Source: Hyphomicrobiales bacterium (GTDB lineage: Bacteria > Pseudomonadota > Alphaproteobacteria > Rhizobiales > Rhizobiaceae). Taken from it: a stretch of 39,456 nucleotides of DNA. The notes below the pieces were generated by a model. It was not told where the DNA came from. It saw nothing but the letters and a program-made list of their open reading frames with translations, and ran no database searches. Position numbers and translations under genes: made by a program. The DNA is taken from the NCBI GenBank assembly GCA_900465665.1, contig UBJO01000056.1:1-39456 (forward strand), written 5' to 3'. Below are positions 7,870-16,809 of this stretch, piece by piece (positions within the stretch are counted from its first letter, which is position 1; each line of letters begins with the position of its first letter).

Positions 7870-8478
7870 CTAATCCACATGCCGCCGAATACCGCGCGCG
7901 TCAATCGCAGCCGCGATGTTATCAGCATCCTTCAGCGTCAGGATGATCAACGGCACCAGCACCGTCGATGGGCGTACCTTCAGCGCGCGCGCATGGTGCG
8001 CCTCGGCAATCGCGTGGTAGCGGCCGATGATTTCAGGCACGAATCGCACAACCAGCCCGACGGCAAGCCCGACATCGTCGGCCCGCACGAGCCCGAGCCG
8101 CTCCAGCGGCCGGGCGGCAAGCGTGATCTCGTCCATGAAGGCGGCGATCGTGGTGGTCGCGGTCACGCTCGCGGCAAACAGCATCAGCGCTGTCAGCCTG
8201 AGTAGCGCCACGACGGCGCCATGCCATGGATTGAAGGCGAGGCTGAAGACGGCGACGATCAGAATGGTGAGAAGGATCGGCTTCAAGCGCGCAAGGGCTG
8301 CACGAACCGGCATGCCGATGCCGAAGTAGGCGGCGCCGGTGGCAACGACGGCAAAGCCGAGCAGCGCGATGTTGGCGGTGGCGAATAGCGCGATGCCGAG
8401 TGCGGCAAGCACGATGAGCTTCACCCGCGCAGAGATCAGGTGCAGCCGGCTATTGCCCTCGACATAGAGCGATTGCAT
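7870..8478 (-). CDS. bioN: ECF transporter transmembrane component BioN
   Basis: A 202-residue EcfT-family membrane protein that couples BioM ATP hydrolysis to the BioY substrate subunit. It has four to five hydrophobic segments and two Ala-Arg-x coupling motifs near the C terminus: ARA at 163-165 and ARG at 194-196. Its ATG overlaps the bioM stop (ATGA at 8475-8478 region), indicating translational coupling. It is shorter than the EcfT of general-purpose ECF transporters, as usual for BioN. bioM, bioN and bioY appear to be a single dedicated biotin uptake operon. Confidence 0.95.
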   Translation of the reverse strand: MQSLYVEGNSRLHLISARVKLIVLAALGIALFATANIALLGFAVVATGAAYFGIGMPVRAALARLKPILLTILIVAVFSLAFNPWHGAVVALLRLTALMLFAASVTATTTIAAFMDEITLAARPLERLGLVRADDVGLAVGLVVRFVPEIIGRYHAIAEAHHARALKVRPSTVLVPLIILTLKDADNIAAAIDARGIRRHVD

Positions 8479-9152
8479 CAGGCCGCGAGCTCCCGGTAGC
8501 GGGCGATTGCCTCGGCGGCCGGCGCATCGGCCGCCAGTTGTCCCTGGTGGAACACCAGCACGCGCGGATAGTCGGCGATCAGCTCCAGATCGTGGGTGAT
8601 GACGATGGCGCTTTCGTGCAGGCTCTCGATCAGCCCCTGCACGAGCCCGCGGTTGCGCAGGTCGAGCTGGTTGGTCGGCTCGTCGAGAATGAGAATATCG
8701 GGGCCGGTGGCGAGCACCGAGCAGAGTGCCGCCATCTGCAGTTCGCCGCCGGAAAGCTCGTGCGCTCGCCGCTCGGCCAGATGCCCGGCATTGAAGCGGT
8801 CGAGCACCTCGGTCACCCTCGCCTCGATCGCGGCCTTCGCAAGTCCGCGGCTCTTCAGCCCGAAGGCGATATCATCTCGCACGACAGGCAGGATGATCTG
8901 GTTCTGCGGCGATTGGAAGATGAAGCCGACATCGCCGAGCGCTGCCTTCTCATCCGATGTGTCGCGCCCGTTGACGATGACGCGGCCTGACGTCGGCTTG
9001 GTCAAGCCGTTGATCAGCCGCGCGAAGGTCGTCTTGCCGGAGCCGTTCAGCCCGATGATGGCGATGCGCTTTTCGGTGAGCTCCAACGTCAGCGGCTGCA
9101 GCGCAGTCCGCGACCCGTAGCTGACACCGGCGCTTTCGAAACGGATATTCAC
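8478..9152 (-). CDS. bioM: Biotin ECF transporter ATPase BioM
   Basis: A 224-residue ABC ATPase. Walker A is GLNGSGKT (34-41), followed by a Q-loop (FQSPQNQI), the LSGGELQ signature, Walker B with DILILDEPTNQLD, and the H-loop ITHD. The GTG start at 9152 (VNIRFESAGVSYG) follows AGGGGGGA and fits the ABC domain; the upstream extension to 9212 is not needed. It is the first gene of bioMNY. Its upstream region lies between bioM and the divergent glycosylase gene and contains a partial match to a BioR operator, described in the findings. Confidence 0.95.
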   Translation of the reverse strand: MNIRFESAGVSYGSRTALQPLTLELTEKRIAIIGLNGSGKTTFARLINGLTKPTSGRVIVNGRDTSDEKAALGDVGFIFQSPQNQIILPVVRDDIAFGLKSRGLAKAAIEARVTEVLDRFNAGHLAERRAHELSGGELQMAALCSVLATGPDILILDEPTNQLDLRNRGLVQGLIESLHESAIVITHDLELIADYPRVLVFHQGQLAADAPAAEAIARYRELAA

Positions 9153-9301
9153 TGCGTCCCCCCTGAGGTGAAGCGCCGTTCTATAAACGAATGCGGCCGG
9201 AGGGAAGATCAAAACGCGACGCGACCTGACCCCATTGCATCCTCGCCCGAACCCGCCATATTCGGGTGGCTAGGAACATTTTCCGGATTATCATCGCTGC
9301 C

Positions 9302-10492
9302 ATGACGAAGCTGATCTCCAATGCCGACGCCCGCCGCATCTTTCTGGCCAAGCAGGGCCTGAGCGCCCCGCCCAATCGCGTGCTCACCAAACCCGGCCTG
9401 CTGCAGCTGATCCACGATCTCGGCTTCGTGCAGATCGACAGCATCCAGTGGGTGGAGCGCGCCCACCACCAGATCCTCTTTTCGCGCAACCAGACCTACA
9501 AGCGCGAGCACCTGACGGCGCTTCTGGAAAAGGACGGCGCGCTGTTCGAGCACTGGACGCACGACGCCTCCATCCTGCCGAGTAGCTACTTCCGCTATTG
9601 GAAGCACAAGTTCCGCCGCGAGGAGGAGGTCTTGGTGGATCGCTGGCGCAAATGGCGCGGCGAGGGCTTCGAGGATGCCTTCGACGAGACCTACGAGCGG
9701 GTGAGCCGCGACGGCGCCATCATGGCCCGCGAAATCAAGGCCGATGGTCACGTCTCCGGCGGCTGGTGGAACTGGCATCCCAACAAGACGGCGCTCGAAT
9801 ATTTCTGGCGCACCGGCAAGTTCGCCATCTCGAGCCGCTCGAATTTCCAGAAGGTCTATGATCTGGTCGAGCGCGTCATCCCGGCCGAGTTTCACGAGCC
9901 GGAGGTCAGCCGCGAGGAATTCGTGGACTGGGCCTGCCGCAGCGCGCTGACAAGGCTGGGCTTTGCCACCCATGGCGAGGTAGCGGCCTTCTGGGCGCTG
10001 GTCTCGCCTGACGAGGCCAAGGGCTGGGTCACCGCCCACCGCGATGAACTGACCGAGATCCTGATCGAGCCGGCATTGGGCGGCAAGCCGCGCCCCTCTT
10101 GGGCCTTTTCGGATTTCCTCGATACGCTCGACGATTACGCAGCAGCACCACCGCGCATCCGGGTGTTGAGCCCCTTCGATCCGATGATCCGCGACCGCAA
10201 CCGCACCGAACGCCTCTTCGGTTTCTTCTATCGCATCGAAATCTTCGTCCCCGAGCCCAAGCGCGAATATGGCTATTACGTCTTTCCGCTGCTGGAAGGG
10301 GATCGCCTGATCGGCCGCATCGATATGAAGGCGGACCGTAAGAAGGGCTCGCTCGACGTCAAACGCCTGTGGCTGGAGCCGGGCGTAAAACCCTCCGCCG
10401 GCCGTCTTGAAAAGCTCGCAGCGGAGCTTGATCGCGTCGCCCGGTTCGCCGGCGTCGAGCGGGTCGAAATGCTGGATGGTTGGCGCGGCTAA
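9302..10492 (+). CDS. YcaQ/AlkX-type winged-helix DNA glycosylase
   Basis: A 396-residue protein of the HTH_42 family, near the length of E. coli YcaQ (AlkX), a DNA glycosylase that unhooks interstrand crosslinks and removes bulky alkyl adducts. The motif LGFVQIDSIQWVERAHHQIL holds the QID triplet (Gln44-Ile45-Asp46) that matches the catalytic Q-hydrophobic-D motif of the YcaQ branch, as opposed to the Q-x-Q of AlkZ. The ATG at 9302 (MTKLISNADARRIFL) is the natural start; a GTG at 9266 is possible, and neither has a good Shine-Dalgarno. It is divergent from bioM. Many relatives are annotated only as winged-helix proteins of unknown function. Confidence 0.85.
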   Translation: MTKLISNADARRIFLAKQGLSAPPNRVLTKPGLLQLIHDLGFVQIDSIQWVERAHHQILFSRNQTYKREHLTALLEKDGALFEHWTHDASILPSSYFRYWKHKFRREEEVLVDRWRKWRGEGFEDAFDETYERVSRDGAIMAREIKADGHVSGGWWNWHPNKTALEYFWRTGKFAISSRSNFQKVYDLVERVIPAEFHEPEVSREEFVDWACRSALTRLGFATHGEVAAFWALVSPDEAKGWVTAHRDELTEILIEPALGGKPRPSWAFSDFLDTLDDYAAAPPRIRVLSPFDPMIRDRNRTERLFGFFYRIEIFVPEPKREYGYYVFPLLEGDRLIGRIDMKADRKKGSLDVKRLWLEPGVKPSAGRLEKLAAELDRVARFAGVERVEMLDGWRG

Positions 10493-10562
10493 GCGATTGT
10501 CATCGTTGAGATAGTTCGCATTTTAGATGATTACCGCCTGTTAATCTTGACGGGGGTTTACC

Positions 10563-10613
10563 ATGCTTCTTCGCGAACTTCTTAAGGACCGTTCGCCTAC
10601 GATCGCAGCATGA
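10563..10613 (+). CDS. Possible 16-codon leader ORF coupled to KTSC gene
   Basis: ATG at 10563 opens MLLRELLKDRSPTIAA and ends at a TGA that overlaps the ATG of the next gene as ATGA. A GGGGG purine run lies about 7 bases before the ATG, a better ribosome-binding site than the downstream gene has. This suggests a short leader peptide whose translation delivers ribosomes to the KTSC gene. No known leader peptide family was recognised. Chance occurrence cannot be excluded at this length. Confidence 0.4.
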   Translation: MLLRELLKDRSPTIAA

Positions 10614-10963
10614 AAACACGAGCGATCAGATACGCCGCATGGGCGGCATGGAACAGCCTCGCCCGCAGGGTCAGAGCACTGATGCGTAACCGTCGCGACG
10701 CCCGCGCCGCGGCGACCAGTTCGATCGTTTCGTTGAGCGAGCAGCGCGCGCGGATGAAGCCCGTTACCGTCAAGTCCGCCCTGATCGACGCGGTCTACTT
10801 CAGCCAGGAAGACGGCAGATTGCGTGTCTGCCTGAACAATGGCGAGGAGCGCATGTTCGAAGGCGTGGCCGAAGCCCATGTCATCGCCATGGTGACGTCT
10901 GAATCGCCGGGTAAATATTACATGCAGAACGTCCGAACGCGCTTCAAGCGCATCGCCGCCTGA
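10610..10963 (+). CDS. KTSC-domain protein
   Basis: A 117-residue cytoplasmic protein. Residues about 55-114 (SALIDAVYFSQEDGRLRVCL through GKYYMQNVRTRFKRI) resemble the KTSC domain, a small fold found alone or attached to lysyl-tRNA synthetase-like and other proteins and of unclear function. The N-terminal half is arginine-rich (RRVRALMRNRRDARAAA) and may bind nucleic acid, which is an inference from charge only. The gene has no good ribosome-binding site of its own, but its ATG overlaps the stop of a 16-codon ORF. It is convergent with ribB across a GC-rich hairpin. Confidence 0.7.
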   Translation: MKTRAIRYAAWAAWNSLARRVRALMRNRRDARAAATSSIVSLSEQRARMKPVTVKSALIDAVYFSQEDGRLRVCLNNGEERMFEGVAEAHVIAMVTSESPGKYYMQNVRTRFKRIAA

Positions 10964-10974
10964 CGAATGTCGAA

Positions 10975-10995
10975 CCGGCGGGCCTTACCCGCCGG
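10975..10995. terminator. GC-rich hairpin between convergent KTSC gene and ribB
   Basis: CCGGCGGG (10975-10982) and CCCGCCGG (10988-10995) form a perfect 8-base stem with a 5-base loop, 12 bases after the KTSC gene stop and just beyond the ribB stop on the other strand. No T-tract follows on either strand, so it may be only a 3'-end stabiliser or a weak two-way terminator. Confidence 0.45.
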
Positions 10996-11013
10996 CTGAT
11001 CATCTCACCGGCC

Positions 11014-12114
11014 TCAGCCGATCTCTGTCTCGGCGATCTTGATGCCGAAGCCTTCGAGGCCGACATAGTGGCGCTCGCTGCGGGTCAAGAGCTTGATCGA
11101 GCTGACGCCGAGATCCTTCAGGATCTGCGCACCGAGACCGATTTCCAGCCATTCGCTTTCACGGTTTTGCGCTTCCGCATGCGCTTCGCGGCCTTGGCCC
11201 AAAGCCTTGCGGCCGTTGTCCTGGTGGCCGACGCCAACAGAACCTTCGCGCAGATAGACGATGACGCCGCGACCCTTCTCTGCGATCTTCTTCATGTAGT
11301 GATCGACCGAGCGCTTGCCGAACAGGTCGTCCACGACGCTTTCCGTGTGCAGGCGCACCGGAATGTCGATGCCGTCGCGGATGTCGCCGAAGACGACGGC
11401 GAGATGCTGCATCGGATCCCAAGGCAGCGAGTAGCTGTGGGCCTTGGCCTTGCCGAACGGCGTTTCGACGTCGAAGCTCGCCTGCAGCTGGATCAGCGTT
11501 TCCTTGCGCTGGCGGTATGCGATGAGGTCGGCGACGGAGACCAGCTTGAGGCCGTTCTCTTCGGCAAAGCTCGATACCTGCGGCCCGCGCATCACGCTGC
11601 CGGTATCGTTGACCAGTTCGCAGATCACGCCGATCGGCGGCAGGCCGGCGAGCTTGCAGAGATCGACGGCGGCTTCCGTATGGCCCGAGCGCATCAGAAC
11701 GCCACCCTCGCGGGCGACCAGCGGGAAGATGTGGCCGGGGCGCACGAAGTCGGAGGCGCCGACATTCGGGTTGGCAAGGTTGCGCACCGTCAGGGTGCGG
11801 TCGTCGGCGGAGATGCCCGTCGTCGTGCCGTGCTTGAAGTCGACGGTGACGGTGAAGGCCGTCGTATGCGCGCTGTCGTTTTCCGCGACCATGGCGTTGA
11901 GGCCGAGGCGCTTGGCCTCTTCCTTCGGCATCGGCGTGCAGACGATGCCCGAGGTGTGGCGCACGATGAAGGCCATCTTTTCCGGCGTACAGTGAACAGC
12001 GGCAACGATAAGATCGCCTTCGTTCTCGCGGCCGTCGTCATCGACGACGACAACGATTTCGCCGGCCTCGAAGGCCCGGATAGCGTCTACGACGCGCTTC
12101 TGATCGTAAGGCAT
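11014..12114 (-). CDS. ribB: 3,4-dihydroxy-2-butanone-4-phosphate synthase with degenerate GCHII-like half
   Basis: A 366-residue two-domain protein. Residues 1-205 are a complete DHBP synthase with the acidic active-site loop DDDGRENEGDL and RSGHTEAAVDL; it converts ribulose 5-phosphate to the four-carbon precursor of riboflavin. Residues 206-366 resemble GTP cyclohydrolase II, but the zinc-binding cysteine cluster (C-x2-GDVFGS-x2-CDC) is replaced by RLHTESVVDDLFGKRSVDHY, with no cysteine. This is the RibBX arrangement seen in many proteobacteria, so the C-terminal half is unlikely to have cyclohydrolase activity. The ATG follows AGGAA. The gene begins 10 bases after the aroC stop, forming an aroC-ribB operon. 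Confidence 0.93.
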   Translation of the reverse strand: MPYDQKRVVDAIRAFEAGEIVVVVDDDGRENEGDLIVAAVHCTPEKMAFIVRHTSGIVCTPMPKEEAKRLGLNAMVAENDSAHTTAFTVTVDFKHGTTTGISADDRTLTVRNLANPNVGASDFVRPGHIFPLVAREGGVLMRSGHTEAAVDLCKLAGLPPIGVICELVNDTGSVMRGPQVSSFAEENGLKLVSVADLIAYRQRKETLIQLQASFDVETPFGKAKAHSYSLPWDPMQHLAVVFGDIRDGIDIPVRLHTESVVDDLFGKRSVDHYMKKIAEKGRGVIVYLREGSVGVGHQDNGRKALGQGREAHAEAQNRESEWLEIGLGAQILKDLGVSSIKLLTRSERHYVGLEGFGIKIAETEIG

Positions 12115-12124
12115 GGGAACGTTC

Positions 12125-13222
12125 CTATTTCAGCCGGCCGGTCTGGCCGCGGTCTCGAAGGTAGTGGTCGGCGATGGCGCAGGCGATCATCGCCTCGCCG
12201 ATCGGCACGGCGCGGATGCCGACGCAGGGGTCGTGGCGACCCTTGGTGCGGATATCGACATTCTTGCCGTCGGCATCGATCGACTGGCGCTCGGTCAGGA
12301 TCGACGAGGTCGGCTTGATCGCGAAGCGGGCGATGACAGGCTGACCGGTCGAAATGCCGCCAAGAATGCCGCCGGCATGGTTCGACAGGAAAATCGGCTG
12401 GCCGTCGTTGCCCATGCGCATTTCGTCGGCGTTTTCTTCGCCGGTGATTTCGGCCGCCTCAAATCCATTGCCGATCTCCACGCCCTTGACGGCGTTGATC
12501 GACATTAAAAGCGAGGCGATATCCTGGTCGAGCTTGGAATAGATCGGCGCGCCCAAACCGGCCGGAACGCCGTCGGCCACCACCTCGACCACGGCGCCGA
12601 TCGAAGAGCCCTTCTTGCGGATCCCGTCGAGATACTCTTCCCAGACGGGCACGATCTCGGGATCGGGGGCGAAGAACGGGTTCTGGTCGACCTGGTCCCA
12701 GTCCCAGTTGTCGCGGTTGATCTTGTGCTTGCCGATCTGCACCAGCGCCCCGCGCACACGAACGCCGGGAACGACCAGCCGCGCGATGCCGCCTGCCGCA
12801 ACGCGCGCCGCCGTCTCGCGCGCAGACGAGCGCCCGCCGCCGCGATAGTCGCGGATGCCGTATTTCAGATCATAGGTGTAGTCGGCATGGCCCGGCCGGT
12901 ACTGGCGGGCGATCTCGCCGTAATCCTTGGAGCGCTGGTCGGTATTCTCGATCAGCATCGAAATCGGCGTGCCGGTCGAGATCATCGTCTCGCCGTCGGC
13001 ATCAAGCATCACGCCCGAGAGCACCTTGACGAGGTCGTCCTCGCGGCGCTGCGTCACGAAGCGCGACTGGCCGGGTTTGCGCTTGTCGAGCCACACCTGC
13101 AGGTCGGCGAGCTTGAAACGCAGGCCGGGAGGGCAGCCGTCGACGACGCAGCCGAGTGCCGGTCCGTGGCTTTCGCCCCAGGTGGTTACGCGGAAGAGGT
13201 GACCGAATGTATTGTGTGACAT
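12125..13222 (-). CDS. aroC: Chorismate synthase
   Basis: A 365-residue AroC, the FMN-dependent last enzyme of the shikimate pathway, converting EPSP to chorismate. Family signatures are clear: GHLFRVTTWGESHGPALG at the N terminus, RPGHADYTYDLKYG with GGRSSARETAARVAAG in the middle, and SNHAGGILGGISTGQPV with RHDPCVGIRAVPIGEAM toward the C terminus. The ATG at 13222 (MSHNTFGHLF) follows GGAG and gives the standard length; the upstream extension to 13288 is not needed. It is the first gene of aroC-ribB. AroC needs reduced FMN, so pairing with a riboflavin gene is biologically sensible. Confidence 0.97.
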   Translation of the reverse strand: MSHNTFGHLFRVTTWGESHGPALGCVVDGCPPGLRFKLADLQVWLDKRKPGQSRFVTQRREDDLVKVLSGVMLDADGETMISTGTPISMLIENTDQRSKDYGEIARQYRPGHADYTYDLKYGIRDYRGGGRSSARETAARVAAGGIARLVVPGVRVRGALVQIGKHKINRDNWDWDQVDQNPFFAPDPEIVPVWEEYLDGIRKKGSSIGAVVEVVADGVPAGLGAPIYSKLDQDIASLLMSINAVKGVEIGNGFEAAEITGEENADEMRMGNDGQPIFLSNHAGGILGGISTGQPVIARFAIKPTSSILTERQSIDADGKNVDIRTKGRHDPCVGIRAVPIGEAMIACAIADHYLRDRGQTGRLK

Positions 13223-13392
13223 ATGCTCCGACCGGATCGCGCCGCCGGGCGTCCCCGGGCCGCGCCATTCTTTAAAAAGGCGCGACACTCATAGGCCAAA
13301 AGGCGAGAGGGCAAAAGGCTTTCTTTGCGCCAAACCGTCTCCATTGGGAAACGGTGTTTCCTCAAATCCGAGAACAACCGCGCAAAGCCATA

Positions 13393-16300
13393 CTACGAGG
13401 CGATGCGCCAGGCCGTATGGGTGGCCGCTTCGGTGAAATCGTCGAAGGAGAGGGGGCGCGAGAAGGCGTAGCCCTGCAGCAGGTCGCAGCCGAGTTCGAG
13501 AAGGAGGCTGGCATGCGCCACGGTCTCGACGCCCTCGGCCACGGTCTCGACGCCGAGCGAGCGGGCGATGTCGATGATCGAGCGCACCAGCGCGCGCTCC
13601 TGCGCCGAGGTGATGATCGGCTGCACCAGCTGCCGGTCGATCTTCAGCCGCTTCGGCTTCAGCTTCAAAAGGCTGACGATCGAGGTGTGGCCCGTGCCGA
13701 AATCGTCGATCTCGATATCGATGCCGAGCGCCTTGATCTTGTCGAGGTTCTCGGCGGCGACGTCCTCGCTCTCGTCGAGGAAGATCGATTCCACCAGCTC
13801 GAACGAGATTTCGCCCGGCCTGATCTGCAGCATGCGCAACGAATCGGCCAGCGCATCGTCATGCAGGCGCCGGGCAGACACGTTGACCGAGACCTTGGGA
13901 ACGGAAACGCCAAGCGCCGCCCACCGCATCTTGTCCTTCAGCGCGGTCTCGAGAACGATGCGGTCGAGCGTTTGCACGACGTTGATCTCTTCGGCGATCT
14001 TCAGGAACTTGTCCGGCGTCAGCAGACCCCGGGACGGATGCTGCCAGCGCACCAGCGCCTCGACGCCTGTTAGTTGCATGGTACGGGCGCTGAATTGCGG
14101 CTGGTACCAGGTCGTGAACTCGCCGTTCTCGATGCCCGAGAGGATCTCGTCGGCCAGCCGCTTGTTGTTGATGATATCGGCCTGCAGATTGTGATTGAAG
14201 AACTGGAACCGATTGCGGCCTTGGCTCTTGGCACGGTAGAGTGCGATATCGGCGTTGATCAGCACCTTGCGGGCATCGACGCGCATGCCGCTTGCCAGCG
14301 CAATCCCGATCGACACGCCGCAGCGGCAGGCAAAGCCCTGGAAGTCGATTGGCTGGCGCATCTCCTCGACGATCCGGCCCGAAAGCGCCGACATCTCGGC
14401 GTCATTGGCATTGAGCGCCAGGATGACGAATTCGTCTCCCCCGATGCGCGCCACGATATCGCTCGGGCGGATGCTGCGCGAGAGCACGCGGGAGGCATGG
14501 ACGAGCATGGCGTCGCCCGCCGCGTGGCCCAGCGTGTCGTTGATCTCCTTGAAGCGATCAAGGTCGATATGCAGGATCGCGAACTTCTGCCTGGCTTGCT
14601 GCCCGGCCTCGGTCAGCTGCTCCAGCGCCTTGTCGAGCTTGCGGCGGTTGGCGAGCCCGGTCAGCGGATCATGCAGCGAATTGTGTTCGATGCGGTTGTT
14701 GGCGAGTTCGAGCTCGATGTTCTTGCCGATCGCCTCGTCCTTCGCCGCCTTCAGCTCCGCGGTCATTAGTGCGTCTTCGGTGATGTCGAAGGCAACGCCG
14801 ATAATCTTCAGCTGGCCGTTCGACGTCGCGTGCACCTTTCCGGTCGAGCGCACATAGCGCATCGTCCCGTCTTCGGTCGGCACGCGACAGACGACGGTAT
14901 GGGTATCGCCGACCTTCTTGAAATACCGCGCGCTCTCGATCGCCAGCGGGCGATCGTCCTCGAGCACGCAGGAGAGCCACGTCTCCTCGTCCATGAAGCC
15001 GGCGCGCGGCTCCAGCCCGTAGAGTTCGTGCATCCGGTCGTCCCAGAAGGAGCCGGCCTTGCCGAGCGTGGCCTCCCAGATGCCGCACTGATAGGAATCG
15101 AGCGCCAGATCGAGCTTGCCGGAGAGCTCGGCGAGTTCCGCCTCGCGATGCGAGAGTTCGTCAAGCGCAAGTTCCAGCTCGGCGTTCTTTATATCGCTGA
15201 CATCCTTAGCCCGGCGCAGCGTTTCGGCGGCAACCGCATCGGCGGTCACGTCCCAGACGATGCCGATCGTGCGGATGGTGCCGGCGGCGTCGTTATAAAC
15301 AGAGCCCACCGATCGTAGGTAGCGCGTGCTGCCGTCCGAAAGCTCGATCCGGTATTGTGTCGTGTAGGACGAGCCCGACCGGCCATCCTTCAAGAGGTGG
15401 ATCTTCGCCACCCGGCGATCGTCGGGAACGATCGTTTCCAGCCAGTCGTCGAGCGAGTAGCTCCCCTCGATCGCTTGTTTGCCGTGCAATGCGGCGGCGC
15501 GCCCATCCCAGAACAGGCTCTGGCCGCCATTCCTCAGTTCCCAGATGCCGATATTGGATGTTTCCAGCGCCAGGTTGAGCCGCTGTGACAGCTCCAGCAG
15601 CGTCTCCTCGCGCTTTTCCAGCTGCCTGATGTTCTTGTTGCGCTCGCCAAGCAGAAGGGTCGCGAAGAACACGGGAATGATGGTGAGGCAGGCGGCGGCG
15701 AGAATGATGAACCGCAGCGTCTGCTGATTCTCTGGAGGGGCGGTCCAGCCGGTCTTCGGTGCCGCCGCGATCTCCCAGCGCCCGCCCGCGAATGTGATCT
15801 TGCGCGTCAGCGGCCGCTGTCCCAATACTTCGGGCGAACCGAAGAACGGCGAGACGGCTGCACCCGTGGTTCCGAGATCGCGCAGCGCGATGGAGAGGTG
15901 GTCGAGATGCGGATATTTCTCGCGGTTCTCGCTGTCGCGCGCCGGCTTCAAACCGGTGTTCTCATAGAACATGTCGGCGTCGATCACCGCCTCGACCGCG
16001 CCCCAGACTCGTCGCTGGCCGTTCTCTTTTACGAAGACGGGAAAGAAGATCGCGAATGTGTCCTTGCCGTCGAGCGTGCGGATCGGTCCGTAGAATCGCG
16101 CCTGCTGGTTGCCGGTGGTGCGCGCCACCGACTGGCGATCCATCAGGAATTCGCGGACGTCGTGGCCAAGCCGATCCTTGCCCTCCGTCGGCGGAAATAC
16201 TGATTGCACGATGAAATCGGGCGCAACGGCGATATGCACGAAATGCGGGTTCTGGATCAGCAGCCAGTTGATCTGCCGCTCCATCTCCTCGGCATTCACC

Positions 16301-16566
16301 TTCGAGCTGATCGCGACCATGTTGGAGAGGTCGCGCACGATGGTGATGTCCATGTTGATCTGGGCGGTCACGCGCGCGCGAATAAGGCTGGTCTCGTTTT
16401 CCGTGCGGATTGTCAATTCGCGAAGATTAGCCGCCGTATTGGCGCGATCCAGGCTGAAACCGACGATGATGACGACGACAGCGACCAGGCAGGAAACCAG
16501 AAACGAGATATGGGTATTCCGCAAAGAACTCCGCGTTGCCTCGTTATGTTTCCTGCGGAATAGCAA
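13393..16566 (-). CDS. CHASE-PAS-PAS-GGDEF-EAL cyclic-di-GMP enzyme
   Basis: A 1057-residue inner-membrane signalling protein. Order: transmembrane helix 21-38, periplasmic CHASE-like sensor about 60-275, transmembrane helix 284-306, two PAS/PAC domains about 330-450 and 485-605, GGDEF about 625-790, EAL about 800-1050. The cyclase motif GGDEF (709-713) is intact with its RxxD inhibitory site (700-703). The EAL motif (836-838) and DDFGTG (954-959) are also intact, so both cyclase and phosphodiesterase activities are possible. The start is a TTG at 16566, preceded by GGGGAG; an in-frame stop lies a few codons upstream and no better start is visible. The ligand sensed is unknown. It stands alone, divergent from the DUF1344 gene. 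Confidence 0.93.
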   Translation of the reverse strand: MLFRRKHNEATRSSLRNTHISFLVSCLVAVVVIIVGFSLDRANTAANLRELTIRTENETSLIRARVTAQINMDITIVRDLSNMVAISSKVNAEEMERQINWLLIQNPHFVHIAVAPDFIVQSVFPPTEGKDRLGHDVREFLMDRQSVARTTGNQQARFYGPIRTLDGKDTFAIFFPVFVKENGQRRVWGAVEAVIDADMFYENTGLKPARDSENREKYPHLDHLSIALRDLGTTGAAVSPFFGSPEVLGQRPLTRKITFAGGRWEIAAAPKTGWTAPPENQQTLRFIILAAACLTIIPVFFATLLLGERNKNIRQLEKREETLLELSQRLNLALETSNIGIWELRNGGQSLFWDGRAAALHGKQAIEGSYSLDDWLETIVPDDRRVAKIHLLKDGRSGSSYTTQYRIELSDGSTRYLRSVGSVYNDAAGTIRTIGIVWDVTADAVAAETLRRAKDVSDIKNAELELALDELSHREAELAELSGKLDLALDSYQCGIWEATLGKAGSFWDDRMHELYGLEPRAGFMDEETWLSCVLEDDRPLAIESARYFKKVGDTHTVVCRVPTEDGTMRYVRSTGKVHATSNGQLKIIGVAFDITEDALMTAELKAAKDEAIGKNIELELANNRIEHNSLHDPLTGLANRRKLDKALEQLTEAGQQARQKFAILHIDLDRFKEINDTLGHAAGDAMLVHASRVLSRSIRPSDIVARIGGDEFVILALNANDAEMSALSGRIVEEMRQPIDFQGFACRCGVSIGIALASGMRVDARKVLINADIALYRAKSQGRNRFQFFNHNLQADIINNKRLADEILSGIENGEFTTWYQPQFSARTMQLTGVEALVRWQHPSRGLLTPDKFLKIAEEINVVQTLDRIVLETALKDKMRWAALGVSVPKVSVNVSARRLHDDALADSLRMLQIRPGEISFELVESIFLDESEDVAAENLDKIKALGIDIEIDDFGTGHTSIVSLLKLKPKRLKIDRQLVQPIITSAQERALVRSIIDIARSLGVETVAEGVETVAHASLLLELGCDLLQGYAFSRPLSFDDFTEAATHTAWRIAS

Positions 16567-16809
16567 AACCCCAGTCTCCCCGTTTCCCTATGACTGTAAG
16601 TAGCGGGTGTTAATTTACGATTTCTTACAGGTAGTATTGGGAACACGTTTTAAGTGTACGACTGTATTAACGAACCCTCTTGATTGTTGTTAAAATGCGC
16701 TTCATCAATTGGGCGGGAATGGTCACGGTTCAGGGCAAATTTCGCCATATTCGGGAGGCTATCTATGCACAATTGGATGTTTGAGTCGTGTTTTCGAAGG
16801 AATGCCGTC

